A DNA stretch of 64,000 nucleotides from Ruminococcus sp. (GTDB lineage Bacteria > Bacillota > Clostridia > Oscillospirales > Ruminococcaceae): positions 33,012 through 97,011 of the forward strand of contig JAFUAO010000091.1 in NCBI GenBank assembly GCA_017460665.1. The letters run 5' to 3'. Position 1 is the first letter of the stretch. Each line of letters opens with the position of its first letter. Shown in pieces: positions 60,051 to 64,000 of the stretch. The notes below the pieces were generated by a model. The model was not told where the DNA came from. It made no database searches and saw nothing but the letters and a program-made list of their open reading frames with translations. The position numbers and the translations under genes are program-made.

Positions 60051-60092
60051 AAAAAAGCCACAGCTCCCAGAAATGAGGAGCTATGGCTTTTC
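60051..60092. terminator. Terminator of tyrS
   Basis: AAAAGCCACAGCTCC pairs with GGAGCTATGGCTTTT (60053-60091), with T-runs on both strands. Confidence 0.85.
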
Positions 60093-60112
60093 TATTATGT
60101 AAGAGCTCAGGA

Positions 60113-61336
60113 TCACTTAACGACGATCTTCTTAAAGGCCTTCTTCCCCTTGCGGACAACGACCTCGCCCTCGGTGAGCTTGATCTGGGCCTTGGGATCG
60201 GTGATCTTCTCATCGTTCACGGTTATGCCGCCCTGCTGGACCAGCCTGCGTGCCTCTGAGATCGAAGGCGCAAGGCCTGCCTTCACAAGGACGGTCAGAA
60301 GTCCCAGAGAGCCGTCTGTCAGCTCAGAGGCAGGGATCTCTGCCTCGGGCATATTCTCGGTGGAGCCGCCTCCGCCGAAGATCGCCTTTGCAGCAGCCCT
60401 GGCCTTCTCAGCCTCCTCCTCGCCGTGTACCAGCTTCGTCAGCTCGTATGCAAGGAGCTCCTTTGCGGCGTTGAACTGAGCGCCCTCGGTCATGTCCTTC
60501 TCCATGGCCTCGATCTCCTCAACAGGGACGAAGGTCAGCATCTTCAGGCACTTTACCACGTCGGCGTCGTCAACGTTCCTCCAGTACTGGAAGAACTCGT
60601 AGGGAGTGGTCTTCTCGGCGTCCAGCCAAACTGCGCCCTTCTCGGTCTTGCCCATCTTCTTGCCCTCGGAATTGAGCAGCAGAGTGATGGTCATTGCGTA
60701 GGCGTCCTTGCCCAGCTTCCTGCGGATCAGCTCAGTTCCGCCCAGCATATTCGCCCACTGGTCGTCGCCTCCGAACTGCATATTGCAGCCGTATTTCTGG
60801 AAGAGCTCCAAAAAGTCGTAGCTCTGCATGATCATGTAGTTGAACTCCAGGAAGGTCAGGCCTCTCTCCATCCTCTGCTTGTAGCACTCGTGGGAGAGCA
60901 TACGGTTGACGCTGAAATGGGCTCCCACGTCACGGAGCAGCTCGATGTAGTTCAGCCCCATGAGCCAGTCTGCGTTGTTGACGATGATCGCCCTGTCCTC
61001 AGAGAAGTCGATGAACCGGCTCATCTGCTTCTTGAAGCAGTCCACGTTGTGCTGGATAGTCTCGGGGGTCATCATCTTTCTCATGTCGGTCTTGCCGGAG
61101 GGGTCGCCGATCATGGCAGTTCCTCCGCCGATGAGGACGATCGGCTTGTTGCCGGCCTCCTGGAGGCGCTTCATCAGGCACAGTGCCATGAAGTGTCCAA
61201 CGTGAAGGCTGTCGGCGGTGGGGTCGAAGCCGATGTAGAAGGTGGCCTTGCCCTCGTTGATCAGCTCCGCGATCTCCTTTTCGTCGGTGAGCTGGGCCAG
61301 AAGGCCACGGCGTTTGAGTTCCTCAAAGATCTTCAT
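60113..61336 (-). CDS. tyrS: Tyrosyl-tRNA synthetase
   Basis: A 407-residue class I synthetase. The HIGH-like motif is HVGH in [15 protein letters not shown], the KMSKS loop reads [12 protein letters not shown], and an S4 RNA-binding domain closes the protein ([15 protein letters not shown]). AGGAG precedes the ATG. It is the third gene behind a tyrosine T-box. Confidence 0.96.
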   Translation of the reverse strand: MKIFEELKRRGLLAQLTDEKEIAELINEGKATFYIGFDPTADSLHVGHFMALCLMKRLQEAGNKPIVLIGGGTAMIGDPSGKTDMRKMMTPETIQHNVDCFKKQMSRFIDFSEDRAIIVNNADWLMGLNYIELLRDVGAHFSVNRMLSHECYKQRMERGLTFLEFNYMIMQSYDFLELFQKYGCNMQFGGDDQWANMLGGTELIRRKLGKDAYAMTITLLLNSEGKKMGKTEKGAVWLDAEKTTPYEFFQYWRNVDDADVVKCLKMLTFVPVEEIEAMEKDMTEGAQFNAAKELLAYELTKLVHGEEEAEKARAAAKAIFGGGGSTENMPEAEIPASELTDGSLGLLTVLVKAGLAPSISEARRLVQQGGITVNDEKITDPKAQIKLTEGEVVVRKGKKAFKKIVVK

Positions 61337-61340
61337 AGTA

Positions 61341-61514
61341 TTACTCCTTTTTATCTTTATCGTCTATTTTTTTCATTTTCAGTGCGATAGCCAGCTCTGC
61401 ACAGCCGCAGACGAACTGGATCACCGCTAGAGCGTACCTCCCGATGACCAGCCATATCACGCCAATCACAAGGAAGACTGCTGCCATTATGAAGAAGGGC
61501 AGGGCTTTTTTCAT
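61341..61514 (-). CDS. 57-residue two-helix membrane protein
   Basis: A short gene with 57 codons: [19 protein letters not shown] and [17 protein letters not shown] are hydrophobic, and the tail is Lys/Asp-rich ([12 protein letters not shown]). Its last codons contain the AGGAG ribosome site for tyrS, 4 bases away. A GGAGGGGAG site lies upstream. No family recognised. Confidence 0.6.
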   Translation of the reverse strand: MKKALPFFIMAAVFLVIGVIWLVIGRYALAVIQFVCGCAELAIALKMKKIDDKDKKE

Positions 61515-61592
61515 CTGCGCTCCCCTCCTGTCCCATAAGCAATGAGAGCGTCGGGCGTTCTCATGTCTATCACGACCTTTCAGTGTATGTAT

Positions 61593-62483
61593 TCAAGTGA
61601 CCGTCATATCCTCTCTGCCCTCAGAGAGCCGGGCGCCGGCTGCTGCGGTGCCAAGGCGCCTTTCCAGCTCCTCCAGGGCCAGCTCCGCCTGATGCTCTGA
61701 GAGCTGAACGCTGACCGAGCTGCCCTTTGCCCTGAGCAGGAGGAAATACTGATACTCCTCCCCGGCGTAGGTGCCGTCCTGATACTTCTTGAGGCGGACG
61801 ATCTGGCGCTCTGCGCCTTGGATCTCCGAGAGCCTAATAGCTCCGGCGGTCTTTTTGTTGAAGAAGATCACCAGCTCTCTGCCGATGTTCACGCCGTTTT
61901 TCTCCATGGTAAGGAGCCTTCCGCCCATGTAGGAGCTCTCCAGCTCCTCCCGGCCGATCGAGGCGTTCCTCAGCCACCGGCGCACCGGATAGCCGCAGAT
62001 GTCCTTTATGCCGAAAAACAGGCAAAAGCCTCCCAGAGCGATGCCTCCTGCGGCTACAAGGGGAGACTGCGGACTGAACAGCAGGGCAACTCCGCAGGCC
62101 GTGAAGAAAGCTCCCATGAGGATCACTGCCCGGTCGGTGCCGTTGTTGTAGTGCCGGCACATATCGGCCTTCATGGACCTGCGCTTTGGGCTCTCCCAGC
62201 CCTTCTCCTCCACGAAGTCAAGATAGCCTTTGCGCCATTTCACCGAGGAAAAACGGCTGCCGTCCTCCAGCTCAGGCCGCTCCTGTGCAGCCTTGCGGTC
62301 AGCTCTCTCCTCCAGCTTCGTGGTGTAGAGGATGAAGGCACCTGCAACGATCACGATCACCGCAGTTATGGCCATATGGACGAAGTCCCCGTATTTGAGA
62401 TATGCATAGCCCAGCCCGATCGCTCCCCCCACAAGGATCATGGGAAGGGTCAGCCTTGGGTCAGGCGGACGTCTGGTCTTCAT
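61593..62483 (-). CDS. Membrane protein of unknown family in the tyrS operon
   Basis: A 296-residue protein: two helices at the N-terminus, a charged middle (KLEERADRKAAQERPELEDG), two more helices (residues 135-180) and a cytosolic C-terminal half like YcxB/PH-type domains (LVIFFNKKTAGAIRLSEI). The start at 62483 follows GGAGGAG; a longer frame runs into the T-box. Function unknown. Confidence 0.6.
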   Translation of the reverse strand: MKTRRPPDPRLTLPMILVGGAIGLGYAYLKYGDFVHMAITAVIVIVAGAFILYTTKLEERADRKAAQERPELEDGSRFSSVKWRKGYLDFVEEKGWESPKRRSMKADMCRHYNNGTDRAVILMGAFFTACGVALLFSPQSPLVAAGGIALGGFCLFFGIKDICGYPVRRWLRNASIGREELESSYMGGRLLTMEKNGVNIGRELVIFFNKKTAGAIRLSEIQGAERQIVRLKKYQDGTYAGEEYQYFLLLRAKGSSVSVQLSEHQAELALEELERRLGTAAAGARLSEGREDMTVT

Positions 62484-62489
62484 AGTCTC

Positions 62490-62733
62490 CTCCAAACAAA
62501 ATGCCCCGGAAAGCACAGAAAAAGCGCCTTCCGGGGACGAAAAAGCTCGTGGTACCACCCCGTTTTATCCGCAGATGCGGACCTCAAAAGCTGTAACGGG
62601 CAGACCCGTTCCCCCCTACTTAGGTTCAAGGGGAAAACTCCCGGAGGTAACTCACCGTGGACCGCCGCCCCCTCACACCGCCCGGGAGCTCTCTGGATCG
62701 GGCCTTCACGGATCTTATCCGATCATCGTTTTT
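62490..62733 (-). promoter_or_regulatory. Tyrosine T-box riboswitch
   Basis: The minus-strand leader shows a stem I with AGAGAGCTCCCGGG and, before the closing CTCCGGGAG, the specifier region GGTGAGTTACC, whose TAC is a tyrosine codon. The T-box antiterminator core GGGGTGGTACCACG follows; its UGGU bulge would pair with an ACCA tRNA end, correct for tRNA-Tyr. A terminator hairpin CCCCGGAA...TTCCGGGG (62504-62536) with TTTTGTTT completes it. Uncharged tRNA-Tyr should switch the operon on. Confidence 0.92.
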
Positions 62734-62736
62734 TTT

Positions 62737-62765
62737 ATGATACCACAAACTGTCCCGATCGTCAA
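62737..62765 (-). promoter_or_regulatory. Promoter of the T-box/tyrS operon
   Basis: Minus strand TTGACG (62760-62765), 17 bases, TATCAT (62737-62742). Confidence 0.8.
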
Positions 62766-62805
62766 GGGAGTATTAAGTTAAATAAACAAAATATATATCC
62801 GGGTA

Positions 62806-62834
62806 TTGACATTCTCCTCCTGCCGGTGTATAAT
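62806..62834 (+). promoter_or_regulatory. Promoter of tRNA-Thr
   Basis: TTGACA (62806-62811), 17 bases, TATAAT (62829-62834), 13 bases before the tRNA. Confidence 0.85.
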
Positions 62835-62847
62835 ATTATATGTTGGT

Positions 62848-62923
62848 GCTGATGTGGCACAGTCGGTAGCGCAACGCCTTGGTAAGGCGTAGGTCGTCGG
62901 TTCAAATCCGATCATCAGCTCCA
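62848..62923 (+). tRNA. tRNA-Thr (anticodon GGT)
   Basis: A 76-base cloverleaf with acceptor stem GCTGATG/CATCAGC, D-loop AGTCGGTAGC, anticodon stem ACGCC/GGCGT around TTGGTAA (anticodon GGT), T-loop GTTCAAATC and an encoded CCA (62921-62923). Confidence 0.95.
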
Positions 62924-63029
62924 CGAAAAAAGTTCTCTTTTTCTCTATTTTTAGGGATTTTGAGGACTTTTTTCTTTTTTATCCGAAAATGCGGAAGTTG
63001 TTGAAAAACGTCAGAAATGTGCATTTATA

Positions 63030-63050
63030 GGGTGTCAATTTGGGTGTCAA
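63030..63050. repeat. Direct repeat beside tRNA-Thr, possible recombinase site
   Basis: GGGTGTCAA occurs at 63030-63038 and 63042-63050 with a 12-base period, about 110 bases past the tRNA. Such short repeats are typical arm or core sites of tyrosine recombinases next to tRNA attachment sites. Confidence 0.45.
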
Positions 63051-63160
63051 AATAAACTCCCCTCCGGTTTTCGGAGGGGGGTTCTGGTATCAGCGGCAGG
63101 AAAGACGACTACTGCGACGGAGCTGAGACAAGTTCTGCGACCGCTGACCTGTACCGAAGA

Positions 63161-63195
63161 AAACAAAAAAGCCCCCGAGGAGTGAACCTCGGGGG
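63161..63195 (-). terminator. Terminator of the endolysin gene
   Basis: CCCCCGAGG/CCTCGGGGG stem (63172-63195) followed on the minus strand by a T-rich run (complement of 63161-63170). A further CCCCTCCG/CGGAGGGG hairpin is at 63059-63079. Confidence 0.85.
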
Positions 63196-63202
63196 TCTGC
63201 TG

Positions 63203-63970
63203 TTATGTAAGAATAGCGTCCCAGTCACCGCCACCGAGGTAGCCCTCGCCGAGACGGTGATCACGCTGCCACTTGGCTATGGCTGCCATGGTGACGGGTC
63301 CGGCTATGCCGTCGGTACTGCCGCAGTCATAGCCCTTGGCCTGTAGCCTGGTCTGCACCCAGCGCACCAGCTCGCCGCTGTCGCCCTGGTGGATCGTGTG
63401 GGACTTGACGGCTGACAGGGTCTTAGGACCCACAAGGCCGTCCACCGTCAGCTTGTGGCCCAGGGCGTTGAGGATGCGCTGGAGGTCAGTGACGTAGCTT
63501 TCCCGTGTGATGCCGTAGTAACGATAGTAGTCGGTGGTCACGCTGTTGGCAGTGCCTCCGGGGACGGTCTCATCTCCCCACCACTTCCGGGGGCCGATGT
63601 CAAGGTGGATAGCCCGGACGTCGATCTTGCCGATGCCGGAAATTCCCAGGTCCTGCGCCTTGCAGGCGACGATCTCCGGACGGATCACAGAGCCGTCCCT
63701 GCCGTAGAAGATAAAATCTCCGGCTAGTCCCTTGGTGTGCATACCGTAGCCGGTGCCGCCTACTGACCTATCCCAGTAGGCGCAGCGGTAGCCGCTAGTA
63801 ACTATCACCTTCACCGCCCCGACCGCCGCCATGAGCTGCTGGACCTTTTGGGGGAGCGACGGGTCAAGGATCGTGGCGTGTCCCCTGCCGCACTTGCAGC
63901 GGAACTCGGTCACAAGAAAGTTTGCGGTCAGGCGATCGCGTGCGGTGTAGCTGTAGGTTTTTACTGCCAT
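63203..63970 (-). CDS. Phage-type endolysin: M15-like peptidase with two peptidoglycan-binding repeats
   Basis: A 255-residue protein without signal peptide. The N-terminal M15_3-type D,D-carboxypeptidase-like domain shows SGYRCAYWDRSVGG, GYGMHTKGLAGDF and RAIHLDIG (metal ligands H, D, H). Two PG_binding_1-like repeats follow (LQRILNALGHKLTVDGLVGP; VQTRLQAKGYDCGSTDGIAGP). The layout is typical of phage endolysins. The ATG at 63970 follows AAGGAG. Its place at the window edge beside a tRNA suggests the lysis end of a prophage extending beyond the window. Confidence 0.82.
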   Translation of the reverse strand: MAVKTYSYTARDRLTANFLVTEFRCKCGRGHATILDPSLPQKVQQLMAAVGAVKVIVTSGYRCAYWDRSVGGTGYGMHTKGLAGDFIFYGRDGSVIRPEIVACKAQDLGISGIGKIDVRAIHLDIGPRKWWGDETVPGGTANSVTTDYYRYYGITRESYVTDLQRILNALGHKLTVDGLVGPKTLSAVKSHTIHQGDSGELVRWVQTRLQAKGYDCGSTDGIAGPVTMAAIAKWQRDHRLGEGYLGGGDWDAILT

Positions 63971-64000
63971 GTTCAACACTCCTTCTTGAAATGTTGACAA

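Overview
The window reads as chromosomal DNA of an anaerobic, fermentative Gram-positive bacterium. A Ruminococcus-like member of the Oscillospirales is my best inference; no rRNA gene is present to settle it. Support comes from moderately GC-rich coding DNA, strong GGAGG ribosome sites, canonical sigma-A promoters with 17-base spacers, T-box and Rex control, an oxygen-sensitive ribonucleotide reductase (NrdDG), ferredoxin-type redox enzymes and an AzlCD pair.

Layout. 0-5.6 kb: a partial ACT-domain gene, proC, two membrane proteins, a DUF4303-like protein and a pair of COG0523 (CobW/ZNG1-type) GTPases, one with a His-rich metal loop. 5.7-13.8 kb: an accessory block with a nuclease-type toxin, a SMI1/KNR4 immunity protein, a TraD/VirD4-like ATPase fused to C-terminal membrane helices, a split histidine kinase, an apparently frameshifted protein plus a 37-residue zinc ribbon, and a NarL-type response regulator. 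A 16-bp dyad sits in both intergenic regions from which these units diverge. 13.9-30.3 kb: a continuous minus-strand redox and TCA block: aconitase, two small membrane proteins, NADP-isocitrate dehydrogenase, Rex, then fumarase, HdrB, HdrC, HdrA, FlxD(MvhD), two Fe-S subunits, FlxA, a 2Fe-2S/4Fe-4S subunit, a fumarate-reductase-type flavoprotein and an AspT/SucE-type transporter. Together they suggest NADH-driven, probably electron-bifurcating fumarate reduction with succinate export, controlled by NADH/NAD through Rex.

30.4-40.3 kb: acetyltransferase, lysA, engB and lon; a fusion of a TIM-barrel isomerase with an acyl-CoA synthetase; and a second, soluble VirD4-like ATPase with an AAA-like partner. 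40.5-52.5 kb: two c-di-GMP proteins, a YgjP-type metalloprotease, a CDF transporter, azlCD, a beta-lactamase-fold hydrolase, an amidase, a lipoprotein, rarA, a roughly 525-nt structured RNA candidate on the minus strand, and a DUF1292 gene. 52.6-62.8 kb: a 6S-RNA-like gene, nrdG/nrdD with a NrdR box, an SGNH hydrolase, nadE, a zinc-ribbon protein, pyrE, and a tyrosine T-box operon ending in tyrS. 62.8-64 kb: tRNA-Thr(GGU), a short direct repeat and a phage-type endolysin, which looks like the edge of an element integrated at the tRNA.

The most novel points are the Rex-controlled flx-hdr-fumarate-reductase cluster, the two-component-linked ATPase/toxin island with its shared operator dyad, and the large structured RNA at 51.5-52.0 kb. 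All functional statements are inferred from the sequence alone.
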